Shown in pieces: positions 33,905 to 41,853 of a DNA stretch of 64,000 nt. How positions within the stretch are numbered: position 1 is the stretch's first letter; each line of letters starts with the position of its first letter. The notes below the pieces were generated by a model. That model was not told where the DNA came from, searched no databases, and was given only the letters and a program-made list of their open reading frames with translations. The position numbers and the translations under genes are program-made. This DNA comes from Sphingomonas sp. SUN039 (GTDB lineage: Bacteria; Pseudomonadota; Alphaproteobacteria; Sphingomonadales; Sphingomonadaceae). The DNA is taken from contig NZ_CP096972.1 of assembly GCF_024758725.1 (NCBI RefSeq), positions 1,594,001 to 1,658,000 on the forward strand, written 5' to 3'.

Positions 33905-35440
33905 ATGATTCGCCTCCTCGCCCTTCTCGCTCTCCTCCTCCCCCTCCCCGCGCTCGCCCAGTCGAACGCGGATGTGGACGCCGCCGCGCGCAGTGTCGTG
34001 CGGGTCGTCGTCACCGATGACGCGAACGAGGGCGATCTCGGTATGGGATCGGGCGTCGCGGTCAGCCCGACGCGCATCGTGACCAACGCGCATGTCGTCG
34101 AGCGCGCGGTCGAGAGCGGCGGGTTCGTCGGGGTCGTGCCGAGCGAAGGGCGCAAGCGATACGAGGGCAAGGTCGTCGCTTATGCGCCCGATCTCGACCT
34201 CGCCGTCATCGCGATCACCAGCGGGCGGATCGAGCCGGCGACGTTGTACGGCGGCCCGGTGGCCGACGGCGCGGCGGTCGCGGCGCTCGGCTATCCTTAC
34301 GGCGTCGACCGCGCGATGGCGTCGGGCCTCGACGAGCTCATCCGGCCGCAGGCCCCGGTCAAATCCCTAGGCCATGTCGGCGGGCGGCGGACCAACGCGC
34401 GCTACGATACCGTCCTGCACGATGCCAATATCGGCCGCGGTAATTCGGGCGGCCCGCTGGTCGATGCGTGCGGGCGCGTGATCGGGATTAACTCCTTCCT
34501 GTCGGTCAGCGAGGGCATCGATTCGCCCTTTGCCTTTGCGCTGTCTGTGAAGGAACTGGCGGCGTTCCTGGCCAAGGCAAAGGTCGCGCCGACGGTCGTC
34601 ACCTCACCCTGCCTCAGCGAAGGCGAGATCGGGGCGCGGGCGGGGGCGCTGTCGCAGGCCGAAGCCGCGCAGCAGGCACAGGAGGCACGTCGTGCTGCCG
34701 TCGAGGCCGAGCGCGCCACCGCCGCCAAACAAGGAATCCGCGACGATATCGCGAGCGAGCGCGACAACGGCATGGCGCTCGCGGCGGGATTGCTCGTCCT
34801 CGGGGCACTGTGCGCCGTCGGCGGGATGATCCTGCTCGGCGACCGGCGGCGCAAGTCGAAGGGCGCGGCCTGGGCAACGCTCGCGCTGGGCGGCGCGTTG
34901 ATGCTCGGCGCCATCGTAGCCTTCCTCGCGCGGCCCAAAATGTCGGAGGTCGAGGACCGTTACGCAAAACTGCATCCGTCCGAACCCGCGCCGGTGCTGG
35001 GCGGCAGCGCCGCGCTCCAGGCGGTCGAGGGCGACAAGCTCTGCGTCATCGATATGGACCGCAGCATCGTGAAGCTGTCGAAGACCGACGATGTGCCGCT
35101 CGACTGGCGCGACGACGGCTGCGTCAACGGCAAGACGCAGTACGGCGCGAATGCAGGGACATGGAGCCGGACCTTCGTACCCAATGGCGAGGCGACGGTG
35201 ACGATCCAGAGCTACGACCCGGCCAAGGCGCGCTACAGCGTCGAACGCTTCCTGATGGGCGCCGACGCGATGGACAAGGCCCGCGCCATCCGCGCGCGCT
35301 ACAAGAACAACGCCTGCACCCCCGACCCCGCCCAGCGCCAGTCGGTCGCCGACATGGAAAGCGCGATCCGCGCAGTGTTGCCGACGCAGCCGAACGAGAA
35401 GCTGGTTTATTCATGCCGTACCATCGCAGCAGAGAAGTAA
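33905..35440 (+). CDS. exported trypsin-like serine protease with two internal membrane segments
   Basis: 511 residues. Signal peptide 1-19 (LLALLALLLPLPALAQ). A trypsin/DegP-type catalytic domain follows (~20-230): His in IVTNAHVVERAV, Asp in YAPDLDLAVIAI, Ser in GRGNSGGPLVDACG. A coiled, Ala/Glu-rich stretch (AEAAQQAQEARRAAVEAERATAAK) leads to two hydrophobic segments (~280-300 and ~310-335: GMALAAGLLVLGALCAVGGMILL, WATLALGGALMLGAIVAFLA). The last ~175 residues carry several cysteines, match no family I recognise, and lie on the outer side of the membrane if both segments span. No PDZ domain. Its SD abuts the repeat copy 5. A strong palindrome follows its stop. Confidence 0.8.
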   Translation: MIRLLALLALLLPLPALAQSNADVDAAARSVVRVVVTDDANEGDLGMGSGVAVSPTRIVTNAHVVERAVESGGFVGVVPSEGRKRYEGKVVAYAPDLDLAVIAITSGRIEPATLYGGPVADGAAVAALGYPYGVDRAMASGLDELIRPQAPVKSLGHVGGRRTNARYDTVLHDANIGRGNSGGPLVDACGRVIGINSFLSVSEGIDSPFAFALSVKELAAFLAKAKVAPTVVTSPCLSEGEIGARAGALSQAEAAQQAQEARRAAVEAERATAAKQGIRDDIASERDNGMALAAGLLVLGALCAVGGMILLGDRRRKSKGAAWATLALGGALMLGAIVAFLARPKMSEVEDRYAKLHPSEPAPVLGGSAALQAVEGDKLCVIDMDRSIVKLSKTDDVPLDWRDDGCVNGKTQYGANAGTWSRTFVPNGEATVTIQSYDPAKARYSVERFLMGADAMDKARAIRARYKNNACTPDPAQRQSVADMESAIRAVLPTQPNEKLVYSCRTIAAEK

Positions 35441-35441
35441 A

Positions 35442-35516
35442 GGGCTTCGACAAGCTCAGCCAAGTCGGCTTGGGGACGCAGTTTTCTGTCCGACTTGGCT
35501 GAGCTTGTCGAAGCCC
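35442..35516. repeat. long palindrome with perfect 27-bp arms after the protease gene
   Basis: Left arm 35442-35468 (GGGCTTCGACAAGCTCAGCC...) and right arm 35490-35516 are exact reverse complements, with a 21-base loop. It starts one base after the protease stop, so it can act as terminator for that gene. It is a third family of palindrome, and its right half is open in the frame of the next gene. Confidence 0.95.
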
Positions 35517-35566
35517 CCCTCTCGGAGCGAAGGGGGAGAGGGGCTATAGTTCCACCCCCAGCGACC

Positions 35567-35593
35567 CTCCGCTTCTCCGCGCCGCGTGAACCC
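35567..35593 (+). repeat. left direct repeat flanking the nuclease-methyltransferase cassette
   Basis: CTCCGCTTCTCCGCGCC followed by GCGTGAACCC, similar to the sequence at 38035-38065 right after the cassette stop. The second copy has an extra TCC and two substitutions. Confidence 0.5.
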
Positions 35594-35632
35594 ATTCTTG
35601 CCCACCCGCACGAAAGCCGCCAAGGTCGCCGC

Positions 35633-38032
35633 TTGACCCAGCTCGCCGACAGCCTCGCCCGCGCCCGCTCCGAAGAGGACGTGAAGGACGCCTATGTCCG
35701 CGCGCTTGGGCTGAAAGATGTCACCAAGGGACAGGTCGACATCCAGACCAAGGACATTTGGTTCGAGGCGAAATGCGATCCGAAACCGGTCACGGCGATG
35801 TTCGCGCAGTTGCTGTTCTACGTCCGGCAAGCGCATGCGGTCGGTCAGCCGATCCCGCCGTTCCTCGCGGTGGTGGACCGCGAGAAAGCGGCGATCCTCG
35901 AAACCGAACTTGCACGACCCGTACTGAACGATCCCGACATTGCGTGGCCCGCCGCCGCGTCTGCTGTCAGCAAAGCCTGCATCGCGCAGGTGGCAGCGCA
36001 TATCGAAGGGCATTTTAACCCCTACACTGTCGCCACCGACGAGCCTGCGTTCGTCGCTGCGGTCAAGGCTGCCATCAGCGAAGGCCGCATCGTCCGCACC
36101 CCTATCACACCCGACAATCTGCGGCAGGTGTTCAACAAATGGGTGGAGATGATCGGGCGCGAAATCGCGGTGCCTGCGGTGGGCGACTATGCCGAGCTGT
36201 TCTTCGCCGACATCATGCACGACGGCGACAATGCGGCGATGACCAACCTGTCGGCGCGGCTGGTCTATGACGGCGGCAAGCCCGTCTTTCACCTGAAGGG
36301 CAAGCTGTACGACCTCGCCAGCCAGCGCGGCTATCGCGACTTCTGGCGGCTCTACCACCGCCCGCCGGAGACGCGGCACCGGCATTACCTGCTCGAACGG
36401 CGCGACATGCTGCTGCCGATCGACGAGCAGAAGTTCAAGGGTGCCTATTACACCCCGCCGCACATCGTCGACAAAGCCTATGACCTGCTGACCGCGACGC
36501 TGGGCGAGGGGTGGCAGGAAAAATGCATCATCTGGGACATGTGCTGCGGCGTCGGCAATCTGGAACTGGCGCACAGCAACCCGCGCAACCTGTACATGTC
36601 CACGCTCGACCAGCCCGATATCGACAATATCCGCGCGCGCGGCTTGTTTCCGGGGGCGGAGATTTTCCAGTACGATTACCTCAACGACGACGTCACCGAT
36701 TTCGGCGAGATCGATTACAGCCTGTCGAACAAGGTGCCGATGGCCCTGCGGCGGGCAATTGCCGATGCGAAAATGGGCGTCGCGGGCGCGAAGCCGATCC
36801 TGGTGCTGATTAATCCGCCTTATGCGGAGGCGACAAGCTCTGACAATGCCGTAAGCCAAGGCGACGACCGCAGCAAAAAGGGAGTTGCGCGATCTCGATT
36901 TTCGCTAGCGGGAATGGACCAGTATGGAAAGGCTAGCAACGAACTCTTCACGCAATTTCTAGCACGGGCGCACCAGGAGCTACCTACTGCGACAGTGGCG
37001 ACGTTTAGCACGTTAAAGTATGTGAACTCGCAAGCATTCGAGGAATTTCGGTCAGTCTGGCAGGCAAAATACCTTGGCGGTTTTGTCGTTCACAGTCGTG
37101 CCTTTGACGGCTTGAAAGGTGATTTTCCGATAGGTTTTCTCATTTGGGACACATCGCTCCATGAGCCGATTGGTGAAATCGAGGCAGTTGCCCTTGATCG
37201 GAATGGCGAACTGGTAGGCGAAAAAATGTTCGCCAATATAGGGAATGAGCGCCTCCTCGCCACTTGGGTTCATCGGCCCGCCACTAACAGGCAACCGGCC
37301 CTTCCACTAAAGGGGGCTGTCGACCCCGCGACTGCAAAAGGCGATGTTCGTGGAACGCGGTGGTCGGATGACGCAATCGCTTGGTTCAATTGTGCGGGAA
37401 ACGACCTCCAGCAAGCGGCAAAGCTGACCATGATGTTATCGTCGGGATTCGGCAGCGGCAGAGGGTATTTCGTCAACGCCGAAAACCTGGGGCAAGCCGC
37501 CATCGTCTTCAGCGTCCGACGTCTCATCAAGCCGACCTGGCTCAACGACCGCGACCAGTTCCTGCAACCAAGCGAACCGCTGACCGACGACTTCAAATCG
37601 GACTGCCTCGTCTGGATGCTGTTCAACGGCAGCAACCTGACCGCCGGGGCCGACGGGCTGCGCTGGAACGACCGCGACTGGAGCCTCGTCAATCACTTCA
37701 TCCCGTTCACCGAAGGCGAAGTCGGCGTGCAGGGGCGGTTCGAGAGCGACTTCATGGTTCGTTACATGGCGGGCATTGCGTTCTCGCCCGAAGCGCAAGC
37801 GGTGCTCGACGCGGGACGTGTCATCTGGACGCGCTTCCACGCCACGCAATTCCCGCACAGGATTCGCGACGAGTTCAAGCTCGGTCGCCCCGATGCGGGC
37901 TGGTACCAGATCCGCCGGTCGTTGAAGGCGCATGAGGTGGTGACCGATTTCGACCCCTTCGACGCCGCCTATGCCGCACTGACCGCCAAGCTGCGCCCGA
38001 TGGTCTATGAGCTCGGCTTCCTGCCCGCGTAA
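35633..38032 (+). CDS. putative single-chain restriction-modification enzyme (nuclease plus N6-adenine methyltransferase)
   Basis: About 799 residues if translation starts at TTG 35633 (LTQLADSLARARSEEDVKDAYVRALG); the open frame continues upstream through the palindrome. An N-terminal PD-(D/E)xK-like nuclease motif VDIQTKDIWFEAKCDPKP gives Asp...Glu-x-Lys. The methyltransferase core has motif I in WDMCCGVGNLEL and motif IV as INPPYAEA, i.e. NPPY of the N6-adenine/N4-cytosine class. The rest (~400 residues) should hold target recognition. This resembles type IIG enzymes in which one protein cuts and modifies. No separate R or S gene is next to it. A segment after NPPY (36830-37450) is clearly lower in GC, suggesting recombination in the specificity region. 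Activity and target are inference. Confidence 0.7.
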   Translation: MTQLADSLARARSEEDVKDAYVRALGLKDVTKGQVDIQTKDIWFEAKCDPKPVTAMFAQLLFYVRQAHAVGQPIPPFLAVVDREKAAILETELARPVLNDPDIAWPAAASAVSKACIAQVAAHIEGHFNPYTVATDEPAFVAAVKAAISEGRIVRTPITPDNLRQVFNKWVEMIGREIAVPAVGDYAELFFADIMHDGDNAAMTNLSARLVYDGGKPVFHLKGKLYDLASQRGYRDFWRLYHRPPETRHRHYLLERRDMLLPIDEQKFKGAYYTPPHIVDKAYDLLTATLGEGWQEKCIIWDMCCGVGNLELAHSNPRNLYMSTLDQPDIDNIRARGLFPGAEIFQYDYLNDDVTDFGEIDYSLSNKVPMALRRAIADAKMGVAGAKPILVLINPPYAEATSSDNAVSQGDDRSKKGVARSRFSLAGMDQYGKASNELFTQFLARAHQELPTATVATFSTLKYVNSQAFEEFRSVWQAKYLGGFVVHSRAFDGLKGDFPIGFLIWDTSLHEPIGEIEAVALDRNGELVGEKMFANIGNERLLATWVHRPATNRQPALPLKGAVDPATAKGDVRGTRWSDDAIAWFNCAGNDLQQAAKLTMMLSSGFGSGRGYFVNAENLGQAAIVFSVRRLIKPTWLNDRDQFLQPSEPLTDDFKSDCLVWMLFNGSNLTAGADGLRWNDRDWSLVNHFIPFTEGEVGVQGRFESDFMVRYMAGIAFSPEAQAVLDAGRVIWTRFHATQFPHRIRDEFKLGRPDAGWYQIRRSLKAHEVVTDFDPFDAAYAALTAKLRPMVYELGFLPA

Positions 38033-38034
38033 CT

Positions 38035-38065
38035 CTCCGCCTCTCCGCGCCTCCGCGCGAAACCC
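38035..38065 (+). repeat. right direct repeat flanking the nuclease-methyltransferase cassette
   Basis: CTCCGCCTCTCCGCGCCTCC followed by GCGCGAAACCC, two bases after the gene's stop. Compare 35567-35593. Confidence 0.5.
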
Positions 38066-38543
38066 GAAAACCCCCTCCCGCCGCAGATTTTCGCCATCGA
38101 CTCGGAAAAACCGGGGCATGGCCCACCTGACGGTCTCCCCGCCGCCAACTGGTTGATCCGGAACGCTAATTCGCAAATTGTGCGGGGAGACCCGTCCGAC
38201 GCTCTCCTGCCAACGCTGCCTCCCGCCAAGTTATTGATAGCGAAACAAAAAATGCCTGCATTGGCGGCACACATCGTCGCGGCAGGGCGGCAGGGGTCGC
38301 CTGCGCGGAAAACTGCCATTTTTCGCTTATTGCGAAACCCGTTCGCAACTGGCGCTACGGGTCCGGCGCTGGGCTTCGAGCCATTGTGCGCCACTGTCCA
38401 TAGCGCATCGGAGCCGCAACGCTTTGATATAGAACCCGAAAACCGCTGCCCTGTCCTACACGCCGCCGATGCGGGACAATACGGGCATGATGAAAAATCC
38501 CGCCAAATCGATTTTTCCGGCTGCCCGAGGGGATCTCCCGGCG
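38066..38543. other. intergenic region between convergent genes, no gene seen, hairpin-rich
   Basis: No convincing reading frame. An 11-bp inverted repeat GGTCTCCCCGC (38132-38142) / GCGGGGAGACC (38182-38192) encloses 39 bases, and smaller stems (GCAGG...CCTGC, TTTCGC...GCGAAA) follow. GC is patchy with AT-rich patches around 38230-38255 and 38310-38340. It could be degenerate DNA left by the cassette, terminators for both genes, or a structured RNA. Confidence 0.4.
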
Positions 38544-39584
38544 CTAGCTCTGCCGCTCGCGCTTGAGCAACTCGCTCTTGCGCTCCAGCCCATAGGCATA
38601 GCCCCCCAGCGTCCCGTCCGTCCGGATGACGCGGTGGCAGGGGATCAGCACCGCAACATTGTTCGCGCCATTGGCAGAGCCTGCCGCACGCACCGCCGCC
38701 GGTTTCCCGACCGCTGCCGCAATCGCGGCATAGCTGCGCGTTTCGCCGGGCGGGATGCGGCGGAGTTCGTCCCACACCGCCTGCTGGAACGCGGTGCCCG
38801 CCACGTCGAGCGGCAGGTCGGGCATGTTGGCGGGGTCGGCACATGCCTTGACCGCGCCTTCGACCAGATCGGCCATCGCGGCACCGCCGGCCTCGATCGC
38901 GGCATTGGGGAAGCGGCGGCGGAGTTCGCTTTCGTCCTCGTCGAACGACAGGCGGCAAATGCCCTTCTCGGTCGCGGCGAGCAGCATCTTGCCGAGGACG
39001 GTATCGACCACGGCATAGCGGATCGTCACCCCCGCCCCGCCGCGACGCCACGCCGAGGGCGTCATGCCCAGCCGGTCGGGGGCGGCGGCGTAAAAGCGGC
39101 TCGGGCTTTCGAACCCGGCGTCGTAAATGGCTTCGGTCACTGTGGCGGCATCCTTCAGCATGGTCTCGGTCCTTTTGGCACGCAGCGCGCGGGCATAAGC
39201 GGCAGGGGTGACACCGACATCGCGCTTGAACAGGCGGTGGAAATGGTGCGGGGCATAGCCGACGGCCGCCGCGAGATCGTCGAGCAGCGGCAGTTCCCCA
39301 TCGATTTTGGCGGCGCGCTCGATCAGGCGGATGGCTTTCGCCACCGCCTCGCGGTCGCGGCCGATCTCGTCGGGTTTGCAGCGCAGACAGGCCCGGTATC
39401 CCGCCGCCCGTGCGCCCTCTCCATCGGCGAAGTATTCGACATTATGCGGCAGCGGGTGGCGCGCGGGGCACGACGGCTTGCAGTAGATGCCCGTCGTCTT
39501 GACCGCACCGACGAACATGCCGTCGAAGGCACGGTTGCGGGCGGTGAAGGCGGCCCAGGCGGCGGCGGTGTCGATGGTCGTCAT
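38544..39584 (-). CDS. ada: Ada: bifunctional methyl-phosphotriester sensor and O6-alkylguanine-DNA alkyltransferase
   Basis: 346 residues with all three Ada parts. The zinc N-terminal domain includes GIYCKPSCPARHP and YRACLRCKPD (four Cys). An AraC-type DNA-binding region follows (DDLAAAVGYAPHHFHRLFKRDVGVTPAAYARALR). The C-terminal suicide alkyltransferase has IPCHRVIRTDGTLGGYAYGLERK with acceptor Cys in PCHRV. Methylation of the N-terminal Cys converts it to an activator of the adaptive response, as known for E. coli Ada. Length ~346 is normal. Convergent with the nuclease-methyltransferase gene; divergent from the b561 gene. Confidence 0.96.
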   Translation of the reverse strand: MTTIDTAAAWAAFTARNRAFDGMFVGAVKTTGIYCKPSCPARHPLPHNVEYFADGEGARAAGYRACLRCKPDEIGRDREAVAKAIRLIERAAKIDGELPLLDDLAAAVGYAPHHFHRLFKRDVGVTPAAYARALRAKRTETMLKDAATVTEAIYDAGFESPSRFYAAAPDRLGMTPSAWRRGGAGVTIRYAVVDTVLGKMLLAATEKGICRLSFDEDESELRRRFPNAAIEAGGAAMADLVEGAVKACADPANMPDLPLDVAGTAFQQAVWDELRRIPPGETRSYAAIAAAVGKPAAVRAAGSANGANNVAVLIPCHRVIRTDGTLGGYAYGLERKSELLKRERQS

Positions 39585-39682
39585 GCCCTTTGTCTAGCAA
39601 CCCGAATCGCGCCCCGCATCCCGCATCTTGCGGCCAAAGCGGGCGCGCGGCATTCTCTCTCCGCAACCGAGGAACGCCCCGC

Positions 39683-40237
39683 ATGATCGAAGCCGCTACC
39701 CGAACCCGCTACACCAACGTCGCCATTGCCCTGCACTGGCTGATCGGGCTTGCCGTCATCGGCAATCTGGCGGGCGGGTTGACGCATGAATCGGTGCCGA
39801 AGGACATGCAGGGTGTGGTGATGGGGTTGCACAAGGCCACCGGCATTACGATCCTCGCGCTCAGCCTGTTCCGCCTGTTCTGGCGGCTCGGCCATCGCCC
39901 GCCTCCCTATGAGGCGACGCTGGCGGGCTGGGAAAAGACGACGGCCAAGATCACGCACTGGGCCTTCTATATCCTGATCATCGCAATCCCGTTCAGCGGC
40001 TGGCTGATGACCTCGGCGGGCGGGCGCAAATACGGGCTGAGCTGGTACGGGCTGTTCGACATCCCCTTCCTGCCTGTCGCACAGGACAAGATGCTGGCCG
40101 CGGGCGGGGGCGGCGCGCACGAGAATCTGTCGTTCCTGCTGATCGCGTTGCTGCTGCTCCACATCGGCGCGGCGATGAAGCATGTCTTCCTCGACGGCGA
40201 CGGCACGTTCGCCCGGATGCTGCCGGGGCGCGGCTAG
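39683..40237 (+). CDS. cytochrome b561
   Basis: 184 residues, four membrane helices: VAIALHWLIGLAVIGNLAGGL, TGITILALSLFRLFWRLG, ITHWAFYILIIAIPFSGWLM, and LSFLLIALLLLHIGAAMKHVFL. Histidines at helix positions (HW in helix 1, LHK, THW and LLHIGAAMKH) are the likely heme b ligands. A di-heme inner-membrane electron carrier of the bacterial b561 family, often linked to superoxide or ubiquinone oxidoreduction. Starts at ATG 39683 with a weak site; its stop overlaps the PfpI gene end by 4 bp (CTAG) in convergent orientation. Confidence 0.88.
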   Translation: MIEAATRTRYTNVAIALHWLIGLAVIGNLAGGLTHESVPKDMQGVVMGLHKATGITILALSLFRLFWRLGHRPPPYEATLAGWEKTTAKITHWAFYILIIAIPFSGWLMTSAGGRKYGLSWYGLFDIPFLPVAQDKMLAAGGGGAHENLSFLLIALLLLHIGAAMKHVFLDGDGTFARMLPGRG

Positions 40238-40959
40238 AGGATTGCGGCCAGTCGCACTGCCAGCGTCCAGGCATCGCCCGGCCAGCGCGCAGAGAGATAC
40301 GCCCCGTCGGTGACGACGAAGCCGGCATCGGGATTGCCCGCGTCGGCGTAGCGCGGCACGATCGGTCCGCGCGCGAACGCGCCGGTCGGGCCAACGGCGG
40401 CACGGACTTCGCTTTCCACCGTCTGCGGATAGGTGCGGTAATGACCTGGCAGCGCGCGCCGGGTAAGGACGACGGCGGTGTTTTCCATCATGGCGGTCAG
40501 CGCCGTCGTGCGCCGCCCGGCCAAAACGCCGGCACGCGCCAGTGGCAGCACGCCGTGGCAGATGGCCGCGACCGGCATCGCGGCCGCAAATGCCTCGCGC
40601 GCCAGTCGGGCGACTTCGGCGGACTCGCAATAGGACCGCATCCCGGGCGCGTGGCCGCCGGGAAAAAGCAGTCCCCCGAAATCGATCGCACGGGCGTCGG
40701 TCCAGCGCAGCGGCTTACGGTAAACGGGGTCCGCAACCATCCGGGCATAGGCATCGCGCGCGAACGGACGCGCCCGCAACGACCGCGCCACCGAGGGCAG
40801 CCCGTCCCCCGTCAGCGTTACCGGATCGCAATCCGCCGCTTCGCCGGTTTCGGTCGCGAAATGGACGCGATGCCCCGCCTCTGTCCACACCAGCCACGGC
40901 AGCGCGACTTCGCTCGGGTCGAAGTCGCGCTGCGGCAGGATGGCGAGGATGTCGGCCAC
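40234..40959 (-). CDS. DJ-1/PfpI superfamily glutamine-amidotransferase-like protein
   Basis: About 241 residues from GTG at 40959; a TTG eight codons upstream would make it overlap the hydrolase gene. The class I amidotransferase-like fold is shown by LLFPGGHAPGMRSYCESAEV with the oxyanion GGH and the nucleophile elbow AAICHGVLPLARAG, Cys near residue 133. The family includes chaperone/glyoxalase III-type proteins (DJ-1, Hsp31); which one is not clear. It lies 4-5 bp downstream of the dienelactone hydrolase gene in the same operon. Convergent with b561. Confidence 0.8.
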   Translation of the reverse strand: MADILAILPQRDFDPSEVALPWLVWTEAGHRVHFATETGEAADCDPVTLTGDGLPSVARSLRARPFARDAYARMVADPVYRKPLRWTDARAIDFGGLLFPGGHAPGMRSYCESAEVARLAREAFAAAMPVAAICHGVLPLARAGVLAGRRTTALTAMMENTAVVLTRRALPGHYRTYPQTVESEVRAAVGPTGAFARGPIVPRYADAGNPDAGFVVTDGAYLSARWPGDAWTLAVRLAAIL

Positions 40960-40963
40960 CGGC

Positions 40964-41683
40964 TTATCCGAACACTTCGGCAAAGAAATCGGTCAGCGCC
41001 GCCCACGACCGCCGGTCGGCGGTCGCGCTATAGTTCATACCGCGTTCGGGCTCGTTGGCGGACTTGCGGGTAAAGGCATGTGTCGTTCCGCTATAGGCGT
41101 GGATCTGCCAGTCCGCGCCCGCAGCCGTCAGTTCGTCGGCAAGGCCGACCATCGCCGCCGGGTCGGCCATCGGGTCGTCATAGCCGTGGCCGACGAGTAG
41201 TTTCGCCGAAATCGGCCCCTGCGGCCCGAGGTTCGGCTTGGCGAAAACGCCGTGCAGGCTGACGACGCCGACGACACCGGGCACACCGCCGCGCGCGACA
41301 TCCAGGACGCACAGCCCACCGAAGCAATAGCCGATCATGCCGATCCGCTGCGGATCGGTCGCCATATGGCCCTTCGCAAAGTCGACTGCCGCGGTCAGCC
41401 GCCGGAGCAATCCGGCGCGGTCGCCGAACCACGGCCCGAGCAGCGCGCTATTGTCGCCCGCCGGGTCGCCGCGCACCCCCTTGCCGAACACATCGATCGC
41501 GATCCCGACATAGCCCAGTGCTGCCATCCGGTCGGCGGTCTCACGCTCCTGATCGCCCTGCCCCGCCCATTGGTGGACGACGAGCACAGCGGGGACCGGC
41601 GCGGCAAGCGGGCCCGCCGGCAGGCTGACATAGGCTTCGCAGACAGTGTCGCCGTCGAAATAGTCTATATAGGTGCCGGTCAT
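40964..41683 (-). CDS. dienelactone hydrolase family protein
   Basis: 239 residues, alpha/beta hydrolase. Nucleophile motif GYCFGGLC has Cys at the elbow (near residue 116), as in dienelactone hydrolase. VGHGYDDPMADP supplies the acidic residue and GTTHAFT the His. Substrate unknown: DLH-family enzymes open lactones from chloroaromatic degradation, but many are general esterases. No catabolic genes are nearby. First gene of a two-gene unit with the PfpI-type gene, divergent from atpH. Confidence 0.85.
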   Translation of the reverse strand: MTGTYIDYFDGDTVCEAYVSLPAGPLAAPVPAVLVVHQWAGQGDQERETADRMAALGYVGIAIDVFGKGVRGDPAGDNSALLGPWFGDRAGLLRRLTAAVDFAKGHMATDPQRIGMIGYCFGGLCVLDVARGGVPGVVGVVSLHGVFAKPNLGPQGPISAKLLVGHGYDDPMADPAAMVGLADELTAAGADWQIHAYSGTTHAFTRKSANEPERGMNYSATADRRSWAALTDFFAEVFG

Positions 41684-41749
41684 ATCGCTCTCTCATGCAT
41701 CGCCCGCCCGCTTCCTTTCCGGAAGTCGGGGCTATCCGCAAGCCCCACC

Positions 41750-41778
41750 TTGCATCGCAGCAAGGCCGATGCTAGGCG
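41750..41778 (+). promoter_or_regulatory. promoter candidate for the F1 operon
   Basis: TTGCAT (41750-41755), 17-base spacer, TAGGCG (41773-41778), about 75 bp ahead of the chosen atpH GTG. Position is right; the -10 match is moderate. Confidence 0.3.
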
Positions 41779-41853
41779 CGCGCCATTCCGATGCACAGGC
41801 GCTTTATCGAGCGCTTTCGCGCGGGTTCAACGAGTCTTTGGGGACGTTCGCGC

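Noticed and set aside
35586-35636. A 16-codon leader peptide (GTG start) overlapping the methyltransferase TTG as TTGA
   Set aside because: Tempting as a coupled leader, but there is no ribosome-binding site in front of it and its sequence is not distinctive.
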